DNA of 64,000 bases. Source: Apostichopus japonicus. Its lineage: Eukaryota > Echinodermata > Holothuroidea > Aspidochirotida > Stichopodidae. The DNA is taken from assembly GCF_037975245.1 (NCBI RefSeq), contig NC_092578.1, positions 19,603,821-19,667,820 of the forward strand, given 5' to 3'. Made by a program: the position numbers and the translations under genes. This document shows, piece after piece, positions 1-23,061 of the stretch. Position 1 is the stretch's first letter; every line of letters starts with the position of its first letter. The notes under the pieces were generated by a model that was not told the DNA's origin, ran no database searches, and saw nothing but the letters and a program-made list of their open reading frames with translations.

Positions 1-1
1 T

Positions 2-3000
2 GCACATCATGTTTCCAAGATTGTTTTCTTTGCTCGTGAAAAGCAAGAACCTACCCCAGAGAATATGGAGATTGTTTCCCTTGGTGTTGACCAGTCTATC
101 ATGTCTGTTTTTCGAGTTTGGGACTACATAGAAACACATCATGGTAATGATTTTGACTGGTACCTGCTTATACCTGATACAGTTTACCTATATGGTGGGG
201 CATTAATGGACTTTGTTGGGCACATGAGTCTCGGCCATGATGTTTACATGGGTATGCCTGTACTGGAAGAAGACAAGGAAATAACATATTGTAAAAAAGA
301 AGCTGGTGAGTACCAAACTATATATGAATATGATTGTGAATTGTTGTCATTCAAAATGGATGCACCGTGTGATTTAATCTCTCCCACATGTTGTCATTGA
401 ATATTAACATTGACCTTGTTGAATGAATACCATGTTCCCAAGGCAATTCAATAGGCATTGTTATATTATAAGATTACAGATAGAGGCCTAGCACTGTACA
501 GTACATACCAAGGTACTTCAAGTAGAAACTAAAGAGAAACATTAACAACAGCCAACTGAACTTCTAGGCTAGGTTTCTGCATTAAATTACCAACATACAA
601 TTTAACTACTGGGCTAGATTCCTCTTCTACTACTGGCTATGTTTCTTTACTACTAGGCTAGGTTCCTGCACGAGCTCACTGGAACTCTAATAGTACCATG
701 TTCTGTGCAATATCCTGCTCCCCTTCCCCACCTTTTTGACTATAAACTGTGTGACGTCAATAATCTTTTCATAGTCAACGTGTAGCATAAAATACAATTA
801 ACAGTTGCCTTCTTGTTGGGATTTTCATTTTCCAGGATACCTATTGTCAAGTAACCTCATGCAGAAAGTTGGTAGCCATTGGACAGAGTGTATGGAGAGA
901 GCATGGAGCAGCCTACCAGGTCTAGAGGTGGCTAGGTGCATCAAGCAATACACAGGGGTCCATTGCTCTAACAGTTTTGAGGTACAGGATAGCACTAACC
1001 CCTGGATCCTTTTTAATGTCATCTAATCAATATCATAATTCTGAATACTCACCTCCAGGTCATGTACTTTGTGTGTGATATGAAATACTTGCAGTTATTA
1101 TTATTTAGTAACTTAAAAGGGACATTCTCATAACACAGTTGATTTATAAAGTGGGCATAGTTCTTACAAACCAGTTCTTGATACAGTAAGTCTAGGTTGA
1201 CTAATTTTAAGTTAATTATTACATAAAAAATTCTAAGTTCAAAATTTAGGAAAATCTGCTGTTTTTCAAGTGATTAAAAAGTAAGAGGAGTTTGCGTAAC
1301 AACATATTAAGGATAGAAGTTGAAATTGTTGTAATTATTCTACCATTAAAAGGATGCTTCTCCTCACAGCAAAGGGACAGCAAAGAGCTCAAGTATTCAA
1401 AGTTTCCTGACACTTTGCCCCGGAAGGAAATCCTATGATTTCAGTCATTTATGTGATTAATTTAGCACACTTCAATTGTACTACTAATGATTGAGTTACT
1501 GTATATAGACAGTGTAATCTCCATTGTACATATATAGCTAGTGTTCTGCCAATTCAGCATAACATGATTTTTCCTGTTACAAATTGTGCCCAATGTCATT
1601 GCATCGACTTATACAGCAAGTCTATAGGCTTGCGAATGCCTTACCATTGATTCATTTAACCAGTAGCACTAGATTGACTGACAATTCAAAACAAAATGCA
1701 AGCAAGCCCTTTCAAATGGAACAAATTCGTTCTCATAATTTTTCACTATTTTATTGGCTTTTGTGTCATTTCCTTCTTATCTAGGGTTCTGTTTACAGAG
1801 CTTACAATTTCCAGGATAAGGCGCTCTCTCCCAGGGACTTTGAAGACAAGAGACTGCAAAATGCACTAGCCATTTACCATGTGATTGACCAGAGGTCCAT
1901 GTATAAACTTCACAAATTCTCTGCTGAGGTGGCCCTGAATCGTACCTACAAGGAAATAAAGAACCTGCAGGCATCAATTGAAGAATCCAGTCAGTATGGA
2001 CCACCAGAGTCCCGTAAGGTTACTTGGCCGACGGGATACCCTCCACCTTTCAACGTTACCACCAGGTTTGAGGTATTTGAATGGGAATATTTTACCATGA
2101 CACATATCTTTGGGACAAGTGATCAGGAACCGAAACTTCCCCTAACAGGGGCAGATAAATTGGATATTGATGAAGTTGTAACCACTTCAATGGGAAGACT
2201 GAATGAAAAGTATGCTGATGCCTTCACTCTGGGCAGGTTGGTCAATGGTTATCGTAGATTTGACCCGACTAGGGGGATGGAATATACGTTGGACCTAGAG
2301 CTGAAAATGACAAGTCAAAAGTTGAAGAAATCTATCCAGAAAAGGGTTCATTTGCTTCGCCCTCTAAACAAAGTAGAAATGATACCTATGCCGTACGTGA
2401 CCGAACAGACCCGGGTCACCCTCATTGTACCCGTTCAAGTTGACAGTCAAGACCAGTTGAAAGTATTTTTGGATTTTTACACCAGAGTTTGTATCGAAGC
2501 TAATGACAAATCCTCTCTCATGATGATATTCATATATTCACCGGCCCAGGCTCAGACGATGGCTTCTGAAGACGTCTTTGGAAAGTTGAAAGGGTTCATC
2601 TCCTACCTGGAGAAGAAACATTCCGAAGCCCAAATGTCCTGGCTTAGCGTCAAAACTACTGTCCCTTCCTTAGTTGCCCTTATGGATGTCATCTCGACAA
2701 AATTTACAGACAACGTTCTGTTCTTGTTAACTAACGTCTTTACAGAACTCTCAGTAGAATTTTTGAATAGAGCGAGAATGAACACCATAAACGAATGGCA
2801 GGTGTTTTTCCCTATACCATTCACCCAGTACGACCCAAACATCATATACAATGATACCCCCGATCCAGGACACATCACCATCATTAAGGGATCGGGGATA
2901 TTTGACAAGTCCCTTTACGAACATGCTAGCTTTTACAGATCGGATTACGTGACAGCCCGTAAACTATGGGATGAAAAGCACCCCGGGGTCGGCACAGATC

Positions 3001-3263
3001 ACATCCAATCCGATCTTGACCTCTTTGAGATGTTTCTTAATGCAAAGGTTCACGTGCTCAGGGCTGTCGATCCCGCACTCAAGCAGAGGTTCAAGGAACG
3101 TTTCTGTCGACCCACCTTACGAGAGGATCGGTACCACCAGTGTCTAGCAAGTCGAGCCGAAGGTTTGGCTTCCAGATCGCAGCTGGCAAAGCTGATATGG
3201 AGTTCAGAGAAAGATCTTGATGTACGAATCAAGACTATTCAAAGAAAGGGGGTTGTACATTGA
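2..3263 (+). CDS. CHPF: Chondroitin polymerizing factor (CHPF/CHPF2-type), 3' part of gene, three exons
   Basis: Coding exons 2-305 (open at the window edge), 836-981 and 1785-3263 (TGA at 3261-3263). GT and AG splice sites are present and phases agree (1, then 0). The product is a Golgi type II membrane protein of the chondroitin synthase family (CHGN domain) that partners chondroitin synthases in chain elongation. The N-terminal half resembles a GT31 beta-3-glycosyltransferase, but the metal-binding acidic triplet of the active synthases is replaced by IPDTVYLYG. In the C-terminal GalNAc-transferase-like half the DVD motif is replaced by FLLTNV, as in vertebrate CHPF. Recognisable family blocks include NGYRRFDPTRGMEYTLDLEL, PMPYVTEQTRV, WQVFFPIPFTQYDP and a Cys-containing C-terminus. 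About 640 residues are visible; the signal anchor and first exons are outside. CHPF and CHPF2 cannot be told apart from this. A synthase is unlikely because both catalytic acidic motifs are missing. Confidence 0.9.
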
Positions 3264-6200
3264 TGGTTTCTCTCGGATATGAGCAAGGTATCCCTTAGTT
3301 TGTGTGTTGTGCTGTGTGGTATGGTATATGTTGTTTCTTAAAAACACTGTGAACGTTAAGAAAAGAGGCTTTCTATCTGGTAAAAAAGTTATCAGGTTTA
3401 CTGGTCAGGGGAAGGAGAATTGATGCAAAATGTCATATTATGTTTAAAGGACACACCAACATAACCATCATCTTTGGCCTACTGTATGTGATAGCTTAGA
3501 TAAACATCATAAAATATCCTAAACAGCTGAGAAAAATTCTTATCCAATTTTGGAAAGGACGGAGATTTAATGTTCCTTCGCACATGAGGTTGAAGACTTC
3601 ATCAAGTCTAATATGACAACATCAAACCACATACGCTTTCTTTATCTGATGTTTTTCTTGATTTATTATTACAAAGTCAATTTTCTGCCATTGAGATGAC
3701 TTCGGCAAATGATGAATAAACAATATTGAGTCTCTTGGCTTCAATTGCAATACTGTTGACATTCTACCTTCGAAAATCTTAATAGCTGGAATGAAAAGCA
3801 AGGAGATAGTAACAGGTTTGGGAACTTAGTGGCACTGTGACATCACAGATTTAACAAAATTGGAGCTACTGGATAATTGATTTTAAACTAAAATACCTCC
3901 CGAATGGAGCAAGATTTCTCTTAGCTGATTTGGAGAGTGGATCGTGATACAGATCTCTGTAATTTATGTATAAGCTAAAGATAATCATTGAGTCTGTGCC
4001 TCCTTTAAATCATGAAGGGTTCGGACATGTTTGAAGGATTAAATTTTTGTGAATTTATCTTAAAAAATGTATTATAAAAGCATACAGTTAATCACAAAAT
4101 AATTCAAAAAGAAAATACAGTAGGTAATACGATATACTGCATTGTTCAACTTGAACTGTTTTGTGAATTAATTGCAAACACATTTTTTGGACGTTTTCTG
4201 TACAATTCTGTATCGTTTCCGAACTCCAATCGTGCTACCATTTAAAAAAATATTTATATTTCAAAACTGTAATACTTTTAAAGAGAACTGCATCATTCCA
4301 TTTATACCACTTTAACTTTTTCTACTTAATTTAATTAACACCTTGAACTGGCTGCTAAACGTTTGATACCCAAAGGCAGCCAGTCTTTCCTATGCATTTT
4401 CAAAAATGATGGAAAGTTTATTAGCATTAACAGAATTAAAATTACGAAAATGCACCATTGCCTCACTTCACCCAGGTGTGTAAATGGGGACGTGCGAGAT
4501 AACTTGTAAATATAGTCGGGTGTGTCGGTCTGTGGCTGCACCCTACGGGAAGTCCCCCAAGGGACACGTTGCCGTGGTGCTCGGTAGTGCCCGTGAGGGT
4601 TTGTTTGAATTGTGTACACTTTGGTGTGTGGGTGTGACAAGTTACCAATGACCTATTTAAAAATTGGATATTTCAGCAATCATTTTATGAAGGAATCATA
4701 ACTAAAATCCATTCCCAGTCTCCTCCCTAACCAAGCACTCCTCTAAAGAAGAATCTGAAAATGATAGCGTCCTTCATTGATCTTTGCTGGAATTTCATAT
4801 TATATTCATGTTTTTTACCCTTTTTTTTACCGTTAACTAAATGAATACAGTAGTTTCTTTACCTACTGTGTCACCAAGCATATTACATTTACACTGAATG
4901 ATAACATATGATGGCATACAGTAGGTTGTCCACTAACAGATAGAAACACATAGTTAATAACTCATGTAAAACTATTTAACTTATGAATATTGAATAGTTC
5001 AGAGATGTTTCAGGTGTAATAATGTTACTTAAAATCAATAGCTTTTAAGCATTGCATTAAATGTTGCTTTCCATTTGTGGAAGTATGCAAACTATATTTT
5101 ATCTATTCCCTAACCCATCCAGTCCAGTATAGTTTTGAATGGTTATCATCACCAGTTAAACATAGAAAAAATGAAAATTGAAAAGAAAATGAAAAAATCA
5201 TAGAATTTTTTACTTTTGTAGGTAATTTATTTTGTAACTTCACAATTGGTGCATCAAAACTGCTTGCTCTGTCTTTCAGCAAACTACACATCAACAAAAC
5301 CCCAATATTGGTTCTAGTAGTAATTTTGGACGACCTCTCCGCAGCTAATTCCTTCACATCAGTCACGTGTATGTCAAGGGGGGGGGGGGTTGTAAACTTC
5401 AAGAGACAGTAGGGACATGTGACTTTGATTTGAATGGGGGGGGGGTTAGGACCAAATAATAACCTCAACACTTTCCAACAAAATGGTTACTCTGTGCATC
5501 TCTTACCACAAAACAACAATAATAGTAATAACAATAATAATAAAGGAAAATGGTAGAATTATCCAAAAGGTGGGTTTTTTATCCATTTTTCAACAATTTT
5601 CTGTTCGTAGAAGGATATACAACATTTTGTTATGAAAACTGTATTTCACCAAATTAAAAGAAATTGAAGCAACTCAACTTTTTGTGATTTAAAGTATTAA
5701 TTCTGTAAAACTGATGTGTGTTCTAGAAACAGTAGTTAACTAATTCGATTTCTTCGCGATTATTGTGCCTTGTATACTTAATACTGATATTTATACTATA
5801 TTTTTAGCCTTCAAACTGTCCAAGGTCGCACAAAATCTGTCTTTTACTTCCTGTTAAAGTTTAATTAATTCTTACTACAACTCTTTTACACTGTGAGTGC
5901 TTAATTGTCGTGTGTGATGATCTTAGTAAATAAATGGTATATAAGAAAACTTTGACTTGGTCTACGTATCTCTTTTTAATTTGATGTAATGCGTATAGCC
6001 CGAGGAGGTGGGCGGGGGCAGATGTGAATTTTACAGGCCCTACGACGAAGGGGGATTGATGTGATGCGGACAGGTCCGACGAATGGGAAGGGGAGATTCA
6101 TGTGATGTGTATACAGGCCGATGAGGGGAAGGGGGTGGGGAGTGTTACATCACATATGTGGGTATGTAATCCTTAATACATTCAGCTCTAGAAAAAAATG

Positions 6201-6740
6201 ATTTTCACAACACAGACCTTTGATTTATAATAAGGAAACAGACAGCATGTTCCGGCGAGCATGGAATCCTGAGGCTTCCTTACAAAAGTTAAACAGTACG
6301 AAACGTGAGGAACAGAAGAACCAACATAGTTATCAAATAAACAAGAAGAGAAAAATACAAGAAATCTGTGTCTCATATTGTTGCTTATTAAGAATTTATT
6401 AAGGTTTTCTTGAAGGAATATGCATGCCTATACTGTAGCTTTTATAGCGGTACAAGACCCTAGAAAGAAACGAATTGTGTTCTGAGAACAAATAACCGTT
6501 TCCCGGAGAGCTGCATCGGTTCGTTGTATCGACTAATTGCTAGCCGCTCTTTTGAAGTTATTGAAATTTCGTTTGAATAATTAATTAATATTACGAATCA
6601 TACGAGATGGTATGCATTTTTCGATCCACCCAGTGTTGCATCTTCGATGAAATTATCAGCAAAGAAAGATATATTCAGTGACCGACGGAAGACATGTAAC
6701 CTCATGAAGTCGTGTGTGGTACTGCGATACGCGAGGACAG
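3264..6740. other. Intergenic region and CHPF 3' UTR; low complexity
   Basis: No convincing exon was seen. The CHPF 3' UTR begins here. AATAAA hexamers at 3715-3720 and 5929-5934 are possible polyadenylation signals but are unproven. The stretch contains the SINE-like fragment at about 4455-4640, G tracts at 5381-5390 and 5437-5446, and a G-rich stretch at 6000-6150. On the other strand TTTATT at 6395-6400 reads AATAAA and could end the SULT-A transcript about 340 nt after its stop. Confidence 0.5.
4455..4640 (+). repeat. SINE-like fragment
   Basis: The stretch is markedly GC-richer than its surroundings. It contains a CTTCACCCAGGTGTGTAAAT block, which resembles a conserved SINE segment I know from marine invertebrate genomes, followed by GC-rich sequence. 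No clear pol III A/B box pair was found, so the element is probably partial. The family is unassigned. Confidence 0.4.
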
Positions 6741-12125
<5,385 letters not shown>

Positions 12126-12661
12126 CTTCGCTGTAGTTCTTAATCTTCACAGTAAAGCCACTCCCAAATGTACTAGAGAAGTACTGGAAAATGTATATAA
12201 TTTTTGAACCGTCTTTAAAGTAGTCTTATTCAATAGGAAGTTCAGGATACTATATTACGTACACATCGTGTGTAAGAAGCATTATAGAATACTTAGCCAT
12301 CTGGTCATGCATTGTGTTAGTTTTATTAGCTTGCGCCGTATGGGCTGCAGGGTAGATAATTTCTTCCAGACTTTTCCTGCCGTTTGTTTGTTTTACTTGA
12401 TAATGGACAAATTATGCTGGTCTACTGAATTTGTTTTAATGTTAAGGGGCCACCCACCTTACTGACTGGCGCCCTAGAGAATAGGATAATGAGGGAAGGA
12501 ATATAAATAGTTGACTTCACCCTAAAGCTAAAACTACGACTAGAGCTGAAACAGTGGCGGCGATTTGTTTCAAATATTGGGGGGGGGGGGGACATTTGCT
12601 TGGGTGCAGGGGCGTAGCAACTTTCATCACCAAAAGGGTTCGCGTGCTTCGTGATATTTTG

Positions 12662-12732
<71 letters not shown>

Positions 12733-12766
12733 GTTTATATATATATATATATACATATATATATAC

Positions 12767-12830
<64 letters not shown>
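12662..12830. repeat. (TA)n microsatellite
   Basis: About 169 bp of TA dinucleotides with a few G, C and extra T interruptions. Open frames across it (Ile-Tyr repeats) are artefacts of the repeat. Confidence 0.97.
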
Positions 12831-12832
<2 letters not shown>

Positions 12833-12945
12833 AAGCGGAGCGCCACCAGTGGTTGGCGCACAGCGCACAAGAAAATTTCTGGTTTTGATAGCTCCCCCCC
12901 CCCCCGCCCATATCACCGGAAATGGCACTTCTCGGGCTTTAAAAT
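12831..12945 (+). repeat. Dispersed repeat copy 1 (AAGCGGAGCGCCACCAG type)
   Basis: The block AGCGGAGCGCCACCAGTGG...TTGGCGCACAGCG, followed by CACCGGAAATGGCACTTCTC, recurs with changes at 58829-58932. It begins directly at the end of the TA tract. Confidence 0.6.
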
Positions 12946-14219
12946 GACCAACCATATGTACACTTTTGCCTGAGAACCAGTTTTTCCAAATAGTTTTTTC
13001 CCATCCATAACCTATTTCAAGATAGTCACCAGCCTAGTCACACATCATGTTCGACCTCATCGCATCTCCTGTGGATCATTGCTTTTATAGGTAATTCTAC
13101 GTAACGGCCCACAATACCCGTCAGCCCCACTTTTCAAGGTATTTGTTCAGAATTTGAATAATAAATTCACTTAAAATCATACCCATAATGTTGCACGAAA
13201 TTTCATCTATGGACAACCAATATAGAAAGCCCCCTCCAACCCCCATCCAAGACCTGTCAAAATTGCACGAGTAGAGGGAAGTATGATGAAGAATGTTGGT
13301 CAGGGAATCTTCGGGAAAACTTCAGACACAGTTAATTTATTGGTGTACAAATATTAAAATCTCTTATAACGGCTTCTATAAACCTTCGATATCATAAAAA
13401 AATACCAAAAAAAAATATGCTCGAGGGGGCGGTCTCCCCCTTCGCCCCCCCCCCCTTGGCTTCGCGCCTGCGGTTAGAAATCTTGTAGGAAACAGGCCAA
13501 ACGGAAACCCAGTGAACCCATATCGATGTGGATCATATATGATTGTACGTACTTACACTCATACACAAGAACTGTAAAGACATTATGATAATAATCACGA
13601 GTGACAACATGCTATACGGTCACAGGTCACAGAAACGAGCACGACGAGTCATTTTGTTGGATGAAGTTTTAGCCACCGCCAAATAGGATTTGGATAAATA
13701 ATCTCACGCATCATTTTCTATTTATAGCCACAAACAAAAAGCCACAAAATATTAGGAGGGATATTAGCTACTATATCCCCCACCTTAAATATTGGGGACA
13801 TGCCCCCCCCCCCCAATGATCTCCGCCCATGAGCGCAAATATGTTTACTTCATTTCAATTTAGTTAATCGGTTTATACACAAATTCAATAAGAAACACAT
13901 GATATTTGTCATAAGATTGTCAAAGATCAACATATTTATTTGATACCATAGAATGTCTGCCCATGCATCAGATCTGAAATACATTAGAATATATACAGAA
14001 ACACATACACCCCAGTAACACCCTTCATGGGAGTCACTTTCAGCCAGTATATAAAGGTTCATCTCCTACTCAAATCAGTCGAGGGACACTGGTCTGAAGA
14101 ACTTCACAGTAATACGAAAGGGAGCGAATCGTGCCAATTACTGCCATAAATTGTTGCGTATTAAGTATATCAATAATACAATTAAATATCAATTATACAT
14201 ATATAAATTAATAAAGATC

Positions 14220-14420
14220 AACACATCAGAAAAATTCCACCTCACAACCGGTTTCGTCCGTTTGGGACTCATCAGGCGAAGGTAGGAATCGAACACCGGA
14301 CCTTTGTGTCACAGATCGAAGTCCGTACCACTCGACCAGAGTGATTTTAGTGGTGTGTGAATGCGTATAAAATGGCTTTGTGCAAGTGTTAATGAGGGCG
14401 TATAACCCTAGTATATATAT
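14220..14420 (-). mobile_element. tRNA-derived SINE-like element carrying a hammerhead ribozyme core
   Basis: On the minus strand a pol III A box TGGTCGAGTGG (14338-14328) is followed at tRNA-like spacing by a B box GTTCGATTCC (14294-14285). The sequence runs straight on into a hammerhead core. tRNA-promoter elements carrying hammerheads are known in other animals (for example Smalpha of schistosomes, and animal retrozymes). The tRNA fold itself is degenerate. Element ends are uncertain. It lies 115-315 nt past the SULT-B stop, in the same orientation. Confidence 0.65.
14248..14299 (-). ncRNA. Hammerhead ribozyme core (type III-like)
   Basis: Read on the minus strand: CTGATGA (14275-14269), stem II GTCC/GGAC (14268-14265 with 14259-14256) around a CAAAC loop, then GAAA (14255-14252). 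Stem III pairs CCGG (14251-14248) with CCGG (14299-14296), followed by U at 14295. All invariant core positions of CUGANGA...GAAA are present. Weak points: the base at the cleavage position (14294) reads G where H is expected, and stem I pairs poorly. This copy may therefore be slow or inactive. Confidence 0.7.
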
Positions 14421-14534
14421 ATATGTATTTATGTGTATATTATATTGTAAATGAAGAATACACATAAGCATGTCTTGAAAAATAAAATATTCAATAACTG
14501 CCAAACTGCCGTAGATAGTAGATGCTAATTTTAA

Positions 14535-20625
<6,091 letters not shown>

Positions 20626-20696
20626 GTTGAGAGACAAAACTTCAATTTCCAACTATGGCTATCTATTTCAAAGGTCACTGGCGCAGCATTGGCCTC

Positions 20697-20982
20697 CACG
20701 AGCGTTTTGAGAAAAAGCACTTTACCCTCCGTCGTTTTTAAATACATGTTTCATTTACATAACCATGTTTAATAAACTTACTGCGACCATATGTCATCTA
20801 TATTTTAATTATTTGTTTCCTTCTGAACATAATGCTGAACACGAGCGTTTTGAGATAAAGCACCTTACCCTCCGTCGTTTTTAAATACATGTTCATTAAC
20901 ATAACCATGTTTAATAAACTTACTGCGACCATATGTCAAATTCATCTTTATTTTAATTATTTGTTTCCTTCTGAACATAATG
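20697..20982. repeat. 143-bp tandem duplication upstream of SULT-B
   Basis: CACGAGCGTTTTGAGA begins at 20697 and again at 20840. The two units run in step through CCCTCCGTCGTTTTTAAATA, ACCATGTTTAATAAACTTAC and CTGAACATAATGCTGAAC with only small differences. It begins about 70 bp upstream of the SULT-B ATG (minus strand). Confidence 0.9.
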
Positions 20983-21621
20983 CTGAACATATGCTACCTA
21001 ATTCAAAGTAAAGATAAAATTGCAACCTTCAAAAATATTTGATAGACTTGTTTGTGTTCCATGAAGCCTAATTTGGACAACCTCTAGAAAAACTTGAAAT
21101 AGTCAGTGGATCTGTCTATTGGGCTTGAGAGTGATAAGCCCTTTTGTTCAGTGACTTCTGAATATGTATTTGAGCAAGTACAGCCTGGTTTGGCATAAAA
21201 AAATATCAGTATGCTCCATATGACTTTTGTAATAACAGGTTGGAGCTATCTTCAAATAATAATTAACTATCCAGATTTATTATGAAGTATTGTTAATTTG
21301 CATAGTTCCAGAGACACTGATTGTAAATAATCTGATGAATAAGACTTTACAAGACTTAAGCTGTGGGTTACAGGCAGGGACGTAGCTAAAGCCTGATGAT
21401 TGGGGGGGGGGGGCTGTAGTGGCTGAAATTCAACTGGATGGGTTTTGAAGCCTGAAAATTCAGACTGCTGCCTAGTACCCCTGAAAAAATAAATTACGAA
21501 CCAATTTTGGCAAAGATTCAAGAGTTCCGTGAGACGTACCAAGTAACGTACTCTAACTGGTACAACTACTACTGACTATCATTGAGTGTTTTAATCGTAT
21601 ACCATAGAGACAATATATATA

Positions 21622-22444
21622 CCAGTGACGTAGCCAGGAATCTGCAAGGAGGAGGGAGGGGGAGAGGATATTTTGCAATTTATATGGGGGAGGGGCTTAA
21701 GGAGGGGGTGTCCCACTTCCCTTTGAAAATTTTTTTAACAATCGAAGGTCCTTAGATGTGATCTGGTGCAATGTTTTGCCAGTTTCATCATTATCATATG
21801 ATATCATATTATCAGCAGATTTTGTTTCCGGTTTGAATTTTTATTTTACATGGTCTTTTACATATTATATCAGAAAGACAAACATAGTGCTCTTTTACAA
21901 TTTTTTCCAGTACGATGATTCTTGTTTATTGTCCAATGTCTGGACTTTAATACATTTGACAAACTTAACTGATGGACAATATAAACTTTCATATTTAGGA
22001 GTGTAATAATTACTTATAGGAAGCACGTTTCACATACGATTGCTAGCTTAGCTTCAAAACATGCTGTTCGTGCAACAACTAATGACGAATCATAGAAAGG
22101 ATGAAAACGCACGTTGTCGTCTTGGTTGTGCATACGGTTCATGAATCTCCATCAAGTGCGGTTAGGAAGGCTAGATGTATTTTATTACGCAGTGGCCAAC
22201 TGTAGGCTGGTAATAGGCTATAGGCTAAATTTAGCTAATTGCAAAACTAAGTAGCTGAATCAGTAGGCCTGAATGTAACTACGATTATAATCAAGTTAAC
22301 AGAGCTGACGAGTATTCAAGATCAAATGAGCACTGACAAATACCATGCAAGAAAACCAACAGTTTTTAATATGTTTTCGACACTGAAAGGGGGGGTGGGA
22401 GCAATGGCTCCTACTGCTCCCCCCCACCACTGGCTACGTCCCGG
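21622..22444. mobile_element. Candidate short DNA element with inverted ends
   Basis: The left end is CCAGTGACGTAGCCAGG (21622-21638). The right end is CCACTGGCTACGTCCCGG (22427-22444). The inverted core is GACGTAGCCAG. Flanks share ATATA, but in simple sequence. Interior ends carry G/C runs. No transposase frame was seen. Confidence 0.45.
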
Positions 22445-23061
22445 ATATAAACTGAACCTACTTGAAGCTAGAGAACAGGGTCACCCCACCCAATAGCAAA
22501 ATTAGTACATAAATAAATTGAATTGAAGCTGGCGAACGTTGTACGCTAGTTCTATTAGGCATTTTTTTTAAAGTATCCAAAATCATACCAAGCTTTGTTT
22601 CTCAAAGTGGCAAGGAAAACGTGGTAAATATTTCACAATATTTCACAATCACAGGAATATATGAATAGGCCTAAGTAAATTTTCCAACTATCTTCAGTTA
22701 TACCAAGTTTGAGGTTACAGGTGACAAATTCATCAATATGTTATCAATTTCATAGATATAGTTTGGGAGAGTGGTTACCTGGACTGGAGACAAGTAAGAG
22801 AGGAGTGAAGATTACAAATCAAGTTTGCATTTCATGGTCTAGATGAAGGCTGACTGTTAGTGTCTTTAATACTGATGAATGAATACTACCATGATTCTAA
22901 ATTGGTTGTCCAATATTTAAGATTGGTTCTAATTGGTTGTCCAATATTTAAGGGCAACTCAACACCATATGTACAATCAAACACCGAACACTGATTAATA
23001 ACTTTACAAAACTTTCTTCATAATTATAACATTGTGTTGATTCCATCTATCTCACAAGATC

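Larger units (their letters stand above)
12556..13827. mobile_element. Candidate DNA element with poly-G near both imperfect inverted ends
   Basis: The left end reads GGCGGCGAT... then a long G run. The right end is a long C run followed by AATGATCTCCGCC, so the two ends are roughly inverted (GGCGGmGAT...ATTGGGG). No target duplication was established. The interior holds the TA microsatellite, a C-rich block at 12893-12907 and GC-rich inverted sequence at 13420-13475. Host gene content is nil. Confidence 0.35.
12126..14534. other. Intergenic region between SULT-B and SULT-A, mostly repeats
   Basis: This contains SULT-A upstream sequence, a G-tract-flanked element (about 12556-13827) with a 169-bp TA tract, and the tRNA/hammerhead element next to the SULT-B 3' end. 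No further exon was recognised. Confidence 0.6.
20626..23061. other. Region upstream of SULT-B and downstream of the carnitine acyltransferase gene
   Basis: No exon was recognised. It holds the 143-bp duplication next to the SULT-B start, a G-tract sequence near 21400, a candidate inverted-end element (21622-22444) and a short duplicated stretch at 22886-22955 (TTGGTTGTCCAATATTTAAG twice). SULT-B promoter elements should lie near 20626-21000, but none can be pinned down. Confidence 0.5.

Noticed and set aside
5103-5471. Open frame of 122 codons, - strand
   Set aside because: No recognisable domain. It spans two C/G homopolymer runs and lies in intergenic repeat-like sequence.
12517-12973. 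Overlapping long open frames on both strands with Ile-Tyr repeats
   Set aside because: They are produced by the TA microsatellite, which has no stop in most frames. There are no flanking splice signals or homology.
14285-14338. Functional tRNA gene
   Set aside because: A and B boxes are good, but the T stem and acceptor stem do not pair and the sequence runs on into a hammerhead. A tRNA-derived repeat fits better.
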